From: an uncultured Ruminococcus sp.
GTDB lineage: Bacteria; Bacillota; Clostridia; Oscillospirales; Ruminococcaceae
NCBI GenBank assembly: GCA_937942105.1
Contig: CALDFS010000235.1
Span: 1-5,273 of the forward strand
DNA: 5,273 nt
Direction of reading: 5' to 3'
The notes under the pieces were generated by a model that saw only the letters and a list, made by a program, of their open reading frames with translations, did no database searches and was not told where the DNA came from. Each line of letters opens with the position of its first letter. Position 1 is the stretch's first letter. Position numbers and translations under genes: made by a program. Shown here piece after piece: positions 1-5,273 of the stretch.

Positions 1-1277
1 TCGTGGCGCAGGCCGGTAAAAAGGGTGCCATCACCATCGCCACCAACATGGCAGGACGAGGTACGGATATAATGCTTGGCGGTAACGCTGAGTTCTTGGC
101 CAAAGCAGAGCTTGTTAAAGAGGGCTTCGACGATGAGCAGATTTATGAAATAACCGGCTTCTCCGAGACTGAGGATGAAACCATCTTAGAGGGCAGAAAG
201 CACTACCATGAGCTGATGGATAAGTTCGGTGCTCAGACAAAAGAAAAGGCGTTAAAGGTCAAGGAAGCGGGAGGACTGTTCATAATCGGCACCGAGCGGC
301 ACGAATCGAGACGTATTGACAACCAGCTGAGAGGACGTTCCGGTCGTCAGGGAGACGAGGGCGAAAGCCGCTTCTATCTCTCGCTGGAGGACGATTTGAT
401 GAGACTCTTCGGCGGCGACAGAATCACAGCAATGATGAACACCTTAAACGTTGATGAGAACACGCCGATTGAATCAAAGATGCTTTCAAACGTTATCGAG
501 TCGGCACAGAAGAAGGTCGAGGCGAGAAACTTCAACATAAGAAAGAACGTTCTGAATTACGACGACGTTATGAATGCCCAGCGCGAGATTATATACGGTC
601 AGCGCTCGATGGTTTTAGAGGGTCAGGACATTCACGACAGAATCATAAAGATGATCCGCGACTTTGTTTCAAACAGTGTGAACGCTTACCTCTGTGGCGA
701 CGAGGAGGACAAGTGGAACTTCTCAGGTCTGAGAGAGCATTTTGCGGGGCTGTTTACAATAGCCAACGACTTTAACTTTACGACTGCCGAGCTTAACGAA
801 ATCGACAAGCAGAGCATTATTGATATGGTCACTGAGGCGGCTCTGAAGCGGTATGACGAAAAGGAAGCCGAGCTTACCCCGCCGATCCTGCGCGAGGTTG
901 AAAGAGTTGCGCTGTTGCAGGTAGTAGACCGCAAGTGGGAGCAGCATATCGACGATATGGACGAGCTGAAAAAAGGCATAGGTCTGCGCTCCTACGGCAG
1001 CCACGACCCGGTTGTGGCTTACAGAATGGAAGGCTTTGAGATGTTCGACGCTATGGTTGATTCCATCTGCGAGGACACCATAAGGATTCTTTACAACACC
1101 CATCTGCGCAAGGATGTTCCCATAGAGCGCAAGCAGGCTGTGAAGGAAATCCCCACCCCGGCATCAGACGGAAGCCTTTCGGCGACCAGAAGAGTAGGCA
1201 AGAAGCCGGGAAGGAACGACCCCTGCCCCTGCGGAAGCGGACTTAAATACAAGAAGTGCTGCGGAAGGAACGAATGA
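1..1277 (+). CDS. secA: Protein translocase ATPase SecA, C-terminal part (5' end outside window)
   Basis: SecA is the motor ATPase that drives unfolded preproteins through the SecYEG channel. About 424 residues, roughly the C-terminal half of a usual SecA, are present; the reading frame is open to the left edge, so the GTG at base 3 is an internal Val codon and not a start. In order, counting from that codon: helicase motif V (ATNMAGRGTDIMLGG, residues 13-27), motif VI (QLRGRSGRQGDEGES, 108-122) with its arginine fingers, the helical scaffold and wing regions, the two-helix-finger segment near 305-351 (DRKWEQHIDDMDELKKGIGL, then LRSYG and EGFEMF), a variable linker, and a C-terminal SEC-C zinc motif (NDPCPCGSGLKYKKCC; Cys 408, 410, 419, 420). 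That tail normally binds Zn and contacts SecB-like partners or ribosomes. The stop is TGA at 1275-1277. In many Firmicutes prfB follows secA; here it does not. Identification is very secure. Confidence 0.98.
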   Translation, partial: VAQAGKKGAITIATNMAGRGTDIMLGGNAEFLAKAELVKEGFDDEQIYEITGFSETEDETILEGRKHYHELMDKFGAQTKEKALKVKEAGGLFIIGTERHESRRIDNQLRGRSGRQGDEGESRFYLSLEDDLMRLFGGDRITAMMNTLNVDENTPIESKMLSNVIESAQKKVEARNFNIRKNVLNYDDVMNAQREIIYGQRSMVLEGQDIHDRIIKMIRDFVSNSVNAYLCGDEEDKWNFSGLREHFAGLFTIANDFNFTTAELNEIDKQSIIDMVTEAALKRYDEKEAELTPPILREVERVALLQVVDRKWEQHIDDMDELKKGIGLRSYGSHDPVVAYRMEGFEMFDAMVDSICEDTIRILYNTHLRKDVPIERKQAVKEIPTPASDGSLSATRRVGKKPGRNDPCPCGSGLKYKKCCGRNE

Positions 1278-1278
1278 A

Positions 1279-1327
1279 GCAGACGGCTCGCACTTTGATA
1301 TAACCGTACTTTTGTTTTGCCGTCTGC
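1279..1327 (+). repeat. Perfect 9-bp inverted repeat directly after secA stop
   Basis: GCAGACGGC at 1279-1287 is matched by its exact reverse complement GCCGTCTGC at 1319-1327, leaving a 31-base loop. The left arm begins one base after the secA stop codon. The T-rich stretch (ACTTTTGTTTTG) lies before the right arm rather than after it, and the bases after the stem are CGCGTTTAC, so this is not a standard intrinsic terminator. It may fold as the 3' end structure of the secA mRNA or serve as a Rho-type or processing end. The repeat is seen directly; any function is inference. Confidence 0.55.
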
Positions 1328-1328
1328 C

Positions 1329-1418
1329 GCGTTTACTCCGTCCTTGGGTTTAGCGTTGATGTATAGGAAAGATTCTGCATATACCGCCTGGTTGCCTGCA
1401 ATATATGGACGTAAACGC
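1329..1418 (+). repeat. Long-range imperfect inverted repeat in the secA downstream gap
   Basis: GCGTTTAC (1329-1336) pairs exactly with GTAAACGC (1411-1418), and after a 3-base bulge GTCC (1340-1343) pairs with GGAC (1407-1410). This gives a 12-bp interrupted stem enclosing 63 bases. The left arm starts two bases after the preceding inverted repeat ends, so in RNA the two stems could stack coaxially. No known riboswitch or RNA family was recognised. With a loop this long, chance pairing is possible. Confidence 0.3.
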
Positions 1419-1540
1419 CGAACCTTTGTTTAGCTGCTTTGAAAGTTTGTGATGGATGATGTTTTCAGGTCAGTTCAATGTATCAACTTCTTACGTCATT
1501 CGCCATAATCATGTACCTCATATAGAAAGGACATAAAACC

Positions 1541-2773
1541 ATGAAAACCGCTTTCACCCCCGCAGACATCCTTTTGCCAAACGTTTCTGATATGACTAAA
1601 TGGTCAGTGGTAGCCTGCGACCAGTACACCGGCGAGCCGGAATACTGGCTTAAAACCGAAAAAATCGTCGGCGATTCCCCATCCACTCTCCGCCTTACTC
1701 TGCCGGAAATATACCTTGAAGAGCCTGATGTTTCGGAGCGCATAGCAAAAATCGATTCAAATATAGAAAGCTATTTAAAATCCGGCGTCTTCCGCGAGTA
1801 TAAAAACGCCATGATATATGTCAAGCGAATCCAGTCGGACGGCAAGCTCCGCGAGGGGATAGTCGGTGCGGTTGACCTTGAACAGTACGATTACCGCCGT
1901 AGCTCGTCCTCCCCTATAAGAGCGACGGAGGCGACGGTTGCCGAGCGTATTCCGCCCCGCCTTAAAATCCGGGAGAATGCCGCCTGCGAGCTTCCGCATA
2001 TAATGATTCTGATAGACGACCCGGATAAGACTGTTATAGAGCCGCTGGGCGGAATGGGTCTTTCTGAGCTTTACGATTTTGCGCTTATGCAGGGCGGCGG
2101 AAGGATTTCGGGACATCTTTTGGACGATAATGCCATCGCTAAGGTGGACAATGCGCTTTATGAGCTTTCAAAAAAATCCCCCATGCTTTTTGCAATGGGA
2201 GACGGCAACCACTCCCTTGCCACCGCGAAGGAGCATTATGAAAAGCTGAAGCGGGAAAATCCCGGCAGGGATATGTCGAACCACCCGGCGAGATATGCCC
2301 TTTGTGAAATTGTTAACCTGCATTCCCCTGCGCTCGAATTCGAGGCTATACACAGAATTGTCACCGGAGTGAACACATCGGAGCTGATTAATGAGATGAC
2401 GGCTGCGCTGGCGCTGCGCGATGATATTTCGGCGCAGAAAATCGGCATTGTCACAAACGGCGAGGTTAAGTACATGTATGTTCATCATCCGCTTTCAAAG
2501 CTTGCTGTGGGAAGCTTGCAGACATTTCTGGATGGTTACATCGCCGTCAGCGGCACTGCTCACGGCGGCAAGATAGATTATATCCACGGCGAGGATGTGC
2601 TTAAAGGACTTGCCAAAGGGGATGATTCTGTTGGCTTCCTGCTTGAACCTATGCGCAAGAGCGAGCTTTTCGGAGCGGTAATCGCGGACGGCGCGCTTCC
2701 ACGGAAGACGTTTTCAATGGGTCACGCGGCGGATAAGAGATATTATCTTGAAGCAAGGAAAATAGTATTGTAA
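1541..2773 (+). CDS. DUF1015 family protein (COG4198 type)
   Basis: The 410-residue product matches the clostridial form of DUF1015 from end to end. Recognisable parts are the N-terminal FTPADILLPNVSDMTKW region with VVACDQYTGEPEYW (about 5-36), the central FAMGDGNHSLATAKEHYEKL (217-236), HGGKIDYIHGEDVL (341-354) and the C-terminal LPRKTFSMGHAADKRYYLEA (386-405). No signal peptide or membrane segment is seen, so it is probably cytosolic. The ATG is preceded by GAAAGGA at 1525-1531 with a 9-base spacer. The molecular function is not established to my knowledge. Family members are often found beside serA/serC, and the DG(N/H)H(S/R) core recalls the nucleotide-binding DGHHR motif of ParB/sulfiredoxin-fold proteins such as the archaeal serine kinase SerK; a kinase-like role is only a guess. 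Here no serine genes are in view, and the next gene follows after 33 bases, suggesting co-transcription. Family assignment is secure; function is open. Confidence 0.9.
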   Translation: MKTAFTPADILLPNVSDMTKWSVVACDQYTGEPEYWLKTEKIVGDSPSTLRLTLPEIYLEEPDVSERIAKIDSNIESYLKSGVFREYKNAMIYVKRIQSDGKLREGIVGAVDLEQYDYRRSSSSPIRATEATVAERIPPRLKIRENAACELPHIMILIDDPDKTVIEPLGGMGLSELYDFALMQGGGRISGHLLDDNAIAKVDNALYELSKKSPMLFAMGDGNHSLATAKEHYEKLKRENPGRDMSNHPARYALCEIVNLHSPALEFEAIHRIVTGVNTSELINEMTAALALRDDISAQKIGIVTNGEVKYMYVHHPLSKLAVGSLQTFLDGYIAVSGTAHGGKIDYIHGEDVLKGLAKGDDSVGFLLEPMRKSELFGAVIADGALPRKTFSMGHAADKRYYLEARKIVL

Positions 2774-2806
2774 CAGTGGGATATCCCGAAAAAGGGGGCA
2801 CAGTAT

Positions 2807-3523
2807 ATGCCGACAAAAGTCAGCAACGCTGAAATATTCATAGAAAAATACAAGGAGCTGGAGCAGGCAGTTCGTTCGGAGTACAATATTTCGGACTATG
2901 ATTCGATATCCTTCTACTTGGGGCATAAAACAAAGTATAAGAAGTATCAGGAGGATATTGCCTACTGCCAGAAGATTCGCAACTTCTATGCTCACAATGG
3001 CAAGGTGCCGGACGGCGTGAACCGCGATTTCGCCGTTGAGCCGAACGACTGCATGATTGACTTTATAACAAGGCTGATTGACGATATAAAAAACCGCGAG
3101 CGCTGCATAGACGTTGCGGTTAGGCTGAACGAGGTTTATTGGTGCCGCATGAGCCATAACGTTAAAACGGCGGTAAGGATAATGCGTGAAAAGGGCTTTA
3201 CCCATGTTCCGGTGCTGGAGGGCGGCAGGGTCGTAGGCGTGTTCGACGAGTTCTCGGTTATAAACTGCCTTTCCGATTCGGAGAACGGCAATCTTGAAAA
3301 GGATTTAAGATTTTCGCAGATAAAGCAGTACATAAGCTTTGAATCAAGGGGGCAGTCGGGGTATACGTTTGTTCCCTCGAAGATGTATGCCGAGGAGCTG
3401 CGGGAGATTATAGACGTTGCCTATTCAGAGGGCAGGCGGATAAGGATGGCGTTTGTAACTGCTAACGGCAAGCCTGAGGAAACCCTGCTTGGGATTATTA
3501 CTCCTTGGGATTTGATAAAGTGA
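2807..3523 (+). CDS. HEPN-like N-terminal region fused to a CBS-domain pair
   Basis: The product has 238 residues in two parts. Residues 1 to about 110 look all-helical, with FIEKYKELEQAVRSEYNI near the start and QKIRNFYAHNGKVPD at 55-69. R58-NFYA-H63 fits the Rx4H signature of HEPN domains, which in many toxins is the RNase active site; other HEPN proteins are non-catalytic nucleotide- or RNA-binders. Residues about 113-238 form a CBS pair. CBS1 contains TAVRIMREKGFTHVPVLEGG followed by RVVGVFDEFSVI. CBS2 ends in LLGIITPWDLIK, keeping the T232-x-x-D235 ribose-contact pattern of adenine-nucleotide-binding CBS domains, which CBS1 (GVFDEFS) lacks. The start is ATG with AAAGGGGG at 2791-2798 and an 8-base spacer; it lies 33 bases after the DUF1015 stop, probably in the same transcript. 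No transmembrane segment or DNA-binding motif is visible. The CBS call is secure; the HEPN call rests on one motif and helical context. A plausible role is a cytosolic sensor in which AMP/ATP-type ligand binding controls the N-terminal domain, but that is inference. Confidence 0.8.
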   Translation: MPTKVSNAEIFIEKYKELEQAVRSEYNISDYDSISFYLGHKTKYKKYQEDIAYCQKIRNFYAHNGKVPDGVNRDFAVEPNDCMIDFITRLIDDIKNRERCIDVAVRLNEVYWCRMSHNVKTAVRIMREKGFTHVPVLEGGRVVGVFDEFSVINCLSDSENGNLEKDLRFSQIKQYISFESRGQSGYTFVPSKMYAEELREIIDVAYSEGRRIRMAFVTANGKPEETLLGIITPWDLIK

Positions 3524-3533
3524 ATACTTGGAT

Positions 3534-3572
3534 AAAAACAGCTCCCGAAGCTTTTGTGCTTTTGGGAGCTGT
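3534..3572 (-). terminator. Rho-independent terminator of the polA-HAD-lipoprotein unit
   Basis: The stem is ACAGCTCCCGAAGC (3538-3551) against GCTTTTGGGAGCTGT (3558-3572). It has 12 continuous pairs (one G-U), a single bulged T at 3560, two further G-C pairs and a 6-base loop. On the - strand the stem is followed by TTTTT then ATCC (complement of 3530-3538), the expected U-tract. On the + strand it is followed by GATGTTTCAT, with no U-tract. It therefore works best for transcripts coming leftward from the lipoprotein gene, 24 bases downstream of that gene's stop. It may also slow or protect the 3' end of the convergent + strand transcript. Confidence 0.9.
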
Positions 3573-3596
3573 GATGTTTCATAGTCTGCCGCGCGA

Positions 3597-4376
3597 TTAC
3601 AAATCTGATGCATCCGAATTTTCCATAACAATCTTAACCGAATCCTCCGGAATCAGGCTGTAAAGTAAATCGGTGTCGAGCGGGTCGTCGCAATAGATTA
3701 CAACTTTATTATCTGACTGGTCAATACCGCAGGTATCAAAGCCGATTGCACGCCTGTTTTCTGCGATTATATCCTGATATTCCTGAAGCTTGGCATATGA
3801 ATAGGTAACAGCTTCATAAATTACGCCTTCCGCAGCTTCGTCCGGGATAAGCGATTCATCGGTTACGAGTATGTGCAGGTTGCCTTCATCATCATAGTAT
3901 GAACCGCCGAATTCGCTTTTGCTGTACTTTTCAAGTGCTTCATAGTAATATACAAGAAGCTTGTTCCGGCGGATTTCCTCTTCGCTGAGCTTAGGGGGCT
4001 GAACGGTTTTGAACGGGTCTATGCCCTCAACAGCTTCTCCGCTGTCTACAGTGTTTGAACTGTAGTCATTATCTTCGCTGACGGTAGTGCTCTTAGTGAC
4101 TGCCTCTGTAGTGGTGACAGAAGTCCCGGGCTGTTCGCTTTTTTCGGTCACTGTGGTGGTTATAACCGTCACCTCGCTTTCTGAGGTAGTCTGCACTGTA
4201 TCTGATTCTGTAGCGGTGGAAGCTTGGGTTTGTTCACCTTTATCGGCTTCGGTAGTGGTTATAATCGAGATGTCGTTTTCGGGATGTGTCTGAACCATAT
4301 CCGAATCGGGAGATTTCCCGCAGGACACAAGCAGAACGGCAAGCACGGCGGTTAGTATTAGAATGGCGTTTTTCAT
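3597..4376 (-). CDS. Secreted lipoprotein with Thr/Ser-rich repeat linker and propeptide-like C-terminal domain
   Basis: The 259-residue product starts with a short lipoprotein signal peptide: MKN, a hydrophobic run, then the lipobox LVSC with the lipidated Cys at 19. It should be anchored on the outer face of the membrane. Residues about 24-115 are a Thr/Ser/Glu-rich, low-complexity spacer containing a duplicated segment of about 33 residues (DMVQT...IITTTEADKGEQ and DTVQT...VITTTVTEKSEQ). Residues about 120-259 look folded, with FGGSYYDDEGNLHILVTD (156-173), TYSYAKLQEYQDII (191-204) and FDTCGIDQSDNKVVIYCD (213-230). That order resembles the alpha-lytic-protease-prodomain-like domain found before trypsin-like proteases in Firmicutes, but no protease domain follows. 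C216 and C229 might form a disulfide. The ATG has an ideal AGGAGG site 8 bases upstream. It is the last gene of the unit, 20 bases after the HAD gene, and a strong terminator follows. Lipoprotein status is secure; the domain resemblance is by eye. Role unknown, possibly protease inhibition, chaperoning or wall-surface binding. Confidence 0.88.
   Translation of the reverse strand: MKNAILILTAVLAVLLVSCGKSPDSDMVQTHPENDISIITTTEADKGEQTQASTATESDTVQTTSESEVTVITTTVTEKSEQPGTSVTTTEAVTKSTTVSEDNDYSSNTVDSGEAVEGIDPFKTVQPPKLSEEEIRRNKLLVYYYEALEKYSKSEFGGSYYDDEGNLHILVTDESLIPDEAAEGVIYEAVTYSYAKLQEYQDIIAENRRAIGFDTCGIDQSDNKVVIYCDDPLDTDLLYSLIPEDSVKIVMENSDASDL
4128..4307 (-). repeat. Imperfect tandem duplication within the lipoprotein linker
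   Basis: Bases 4227-4307 and 4128-4208 align without gaps at an offset of 99 bases (33 codons); I count 54 matches in 81 columns. The best-conserved block is GTGGTTATAA, present in both at the same relative place. At protein level residues about 24-50 and 57-83 share the pattern D-x-V-Q-T, then a four-residue polar stretch, then IITTT/VITTT, then EQ. The remaining 18 bases of each unit are Thr/Ala/Ser codons. This points to an old in-frame duplication that lengthened the surface spacer. Confidence 0.7.
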
Positions 4377-4384
4377 TTTCTTTT

Positions 4385-4390
4385 CCTCCT
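4385..4390 (-). promoter_or_regulatory. Consensus Shine-Dalgarno site of the lipoprotein gene
   Basis: The - strand reads AGGAGG here (CCTCCT on +), 8 bases before the ATG at 4376-4374. It is the full anti-16S consensus and lies inside the 20-base gap after the HAD stop codon (4399-4397). It supports the chosen start and suggests efficient independent initiation within a shared mRNA. Confidence 0.9.
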
Positions 4391-4396
4391 GTTTTT

Positions 4397-5050
4397 TCAG
4401 CGAAGTTTTATGATAAGCTCTGCCGCGTTTTCTGCGGATACTGCTATATACTCCGCCCCCGCGCCTTCAAGCTCTTCTCGGCTTCCGTAGCCATATGTAA
4501 CCCCAAGGCATTCAATTCCGTTCTGATGCGCGCCCGCAACGTCGTAATCGCGGTCGCCTACCATCAGGGCGGCTTGCTTGTTCGCAGCTCCAAGCTCGTT
4601 TATGGCGCGGGCTATCACCTGCGCCTTGGTCATATGTTCATTGTTGAGCGGAATTCCGCAGATAACCTCGAAATATTTGCTCAGTCCGAATTTATCAAGA
4701 ATCCTGCGCGCATATACCTCTGGCTTGGAGGTGGCAACTGCGAGTTTAAGACCCGCAGATTTCAGTGTATCGAGCATATCCTCCACCCCCGAATAGACGG
4801 CGTTTTCAAATAAGCCCTTTTCAGAGAAATACTCGCGGTATATTTTGACTGCATTATTACATTTTTCGCCCTTAAATCCGAAAAATTTCTCAAAGGATAC
4901 TGCCAGCGGAGGACCTATGAACTTGTCAAGAATCGCTCTGTCGTAATCCTGCACGCCCAAGCGTTCAAGGGCGTATTTCAGGGAATTTATTATTCCCGGG
5001 GCGGATTCGGTAAGTGTGCCGTCCAAATCAAATAGAATGTATTGCTTCAT
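4397..5050 (-). CDS. HAD-superfamily phosphatase, 5'-nucleotidase/Gph-like
   Basis: The product is a 217-residue soluble hydrolase of HAD subfamily IA, expected to remove phosphate from a small metabolite in the cytosol. All four HAD motifs are present: motif I FDLDGTL with nucleophile D8 and acid D10; motif II VATSKP with T107; motif III K142 in MTKAQVIA; motif IV GDRDYD with D166 and D170 for Mg2+. A helical C1 cap lies between motifs I and II and carries DKFIGPPLAVSF (42-53) and YREYFSEKGLFENAVYSGV (71-89). Together with the C-terminal GVTYGYGSREEL, this pattern is typical of the bacterial family labelled 5'-nucleotidase or phosphoglycolate phosphatase, so the substrate is not settled. The ATG at 5050 is chosen because GGGAGA lies just upstream and MKQYILFDLDGT is the usual family N-terminus. 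An in-frame TTG at 5092 would add 14 uncharacteristic residues. It begins 38 bases after the polA stop and probably shares its transcript. Confidence 0.93.
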   Translation of the reverse strand: MKQYILFDLDGTLTESAPGIINSLKYALERLGVQDYDRAILDKFIGPPLAVSFEKFFGFKGEKCNNAVKIYREYFSEKGLFENAVYSGVEDMLDTLKSAGLKLAVATSKPEVYARRILDKFGLSKYFEVICGIPLNNEHMTKAQVIARAINELGAANKQAALMVGDRDYDVAGAHQNGIECLGVTYGYGSREELEGAGAEYIAVSAENAAELIIKLR

Positions 5051-5056
5051 GGCATG

Positions 5057-5062
5057 TCTCCC
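5057..5062 (-). promoter_or_regulatory. Shine-Dalgarno site deciding the HAD start
   Basis: The - strand reads AAAGGGAGA over 5065-5057, with the GGGAGA core 6 bases before the ATG at 5050-5048. The alternative TTG start at 5092-5090 overlaps the polA stop as TTGA but has no purine-rich site in front of it, so the ATG is preferred. Confidence 0.8.
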
Positions 5063-5088
5063 TTTGCTTTTTGTGATGATATCTTCGC

Positions 5089-5273
5089 TCAAAGCTTTGC
5101 ATCATACCAGCTTGCGCCGGTGTTTACCTCCGCGATAAGCGGGACTGTAAGGGAGACGGCGTTTTTCATCTCGGCTTCAAGGATTTCTGCCGCACGCTGT
5201 GCGCAGTCCTTGTCCGCCTCGACTATCAGCTCATCGTGCACCTGCAAAATCAGCCTTGCGTTCAGCTTTTCTT
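5089..5273 (-). CDS. polA: DNA polymerase I, extreme C-terminus (5' part outside window)
   Basis: Reading leftward from base 5271, the frame encodes 60 residues ending in TGA at 5091-5089. It opens with EKLNARLILQVHDELIVEA, which is polymerase family A motif C: QVHDEL holds the second catalytic Asp (residue 13 of the fragment) that binds the metal ions of the palm active site. The rest (AAEILEAEMKNAVSLTVPL, then IAEVNTGASWYDAKL) matches the usual PolA ending, in which the motif C Asp lies about 46-47 residues from the terminus. No start codon is in the window because the gene enters from the right edge. PolA fills gaps in repair and removes Okazaki primers. It heads a likely - strand unit with the HAD phosphatase and the lipoprotein. 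Identification is secure despite the short fragment. Confidence 0.96.
   Translation of the reverse strand, partial: EKLNARLILQVHDELIVEADKDCAQRAAEILEAEMKNAVSLTVPLIAEVNTGASWYDAKL

Larger units (their letters stand above)
1278..1540. other. Intergenic region between secA and the DUF1015 gene
   Basis: This is a 263-base gap with no convincing open reading frame on either strand. It holds two adjacent inverted repeats just after the secA stop (listed separately), and at its right end the ribosome binding site GAAAGGA (1525-1531) of the next gene. No clear sigma-A promoter is visible; the best match, TTGATG (1356-1361) with an 18-base spacer to TATACC (1380-1385), is weak. No T-tract follows the repeats, so a classical terminator for secA is not evident. 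The gap is long enough to carry a promoter for the DUF1015 gene, but the sequence does not identify one. Confidence 0.6.

Noticed and set aside
3..5. GTG as a possible start codon of the first + strand gene
   Set aside because: The codon falls inside SecA just before helicase motif V; about half of the protein must lie upstream, so it is an internal Val.
686..1103. Two overlapping - strand open frames opposite secA
   Set aside because: Both are antisense to well-conserved SecA sequence and their translations resemble no protein family.
1279..1327. Inverted repeat as an intrinsic terminator of secA
   Set aside because: The loop is 31 bases and no T-tract follows the right arm, so it does not meet the usual criteria.
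1356..1385. Possible promoter TTGATG, 18-base spacer, TATACC
   Set aside because: Both hexamers depart from consensus and the spacer is off the optimum; such matches are expected by chance in a 263-base gap.
1775..2488. Several - strand open frames opposite the DUF1015 gene
   Set aside because: They mirror the codon pattern of the real gene and have no visible ribosome binding sites or protein motifs.
4087..4293. Small Val/Ser-rich open frame on the + strand
   Set aside because: It is the reverse complement of Thr/Ser/Glu codons in the lipoprotein linker; its composition is a by-product of that repeat.
4286..4813. 175-codon open frame on the + strand
   Set aside because: It lies antisense across the HAD gene and the start of the lipoprotein gene. 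Its translation shows no recognisable motif, and the opposite strand has full HAD motifs.
5051..5092. TTG start at 5092 for the HAD gene, overlapping the polA stop as TTGA
   Set aside because: No ribosome binding site precedes it, the 14 extra residues do not fit the family N-terminus, and the ATG at 5050 has a good GGGAGA site.

Overview
The window looks like chromosomal core DNA from an anaerobic, low-to-mid GC Firmicute, most likely the Ruminococcaceae/Oscillospiraceae. This rests on the clostridial-type SecA tail with a CxCx8CC zinc motif, the roughly 410-residue clostridial form of DUF1015, strong AGGAGG-type ribosome binding sites, and a lipoprotein with a Thr/Ser-rich linker of the kind common in ruminococci. 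The placement is inferred from protein character alone and no alignment was run.

Layout. The left part reads on the + strand: the C-terminal half of secA (cut by the window start), a 263-base gap holding inverted repeats, a DUF1015 gene, and 33 bases later a gene whose product combines an N-terminal HEPN-like region (RNFYAH, an Rx4H motif) with a C-terminal CBS pair. The right part reads on the - strand: the last 60 codons of polA (cut by the window end), a HAD phosphatase of the 5'-nucleotidase/Gph-like type, and a secreted lipoprotein. The two blocks converge on a 73-base gap containing one strong hairpin. Its U-tract lies on the - strand side, so it mainly ends the polA-HAD-lipoprotein transcript.

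How the genes work together. SecA (Sec export) and PolA (DNA repair and Okazaki maturation) are housekeeping genes. The HAD enzyme and lipoprotein follow polA with gaps of 38 and 20 bases, so they are probably co-transcribed with it. DUF1015 and the HEPN-CBS gene are a likely two-gene unit. No mobile elements, CRISPR arrays, tRNA or rRNA genes were recognised. The best candidate for something little described is the HEPN-like/CBS fusion, a possible nucleotide-sensing RNA-binding or RNA-cleaving protein. Next is the lipid-anchored protein whose C-terminal domain resembles the propeptide domain of secreted trypsin-like proteases but has no protease attached.
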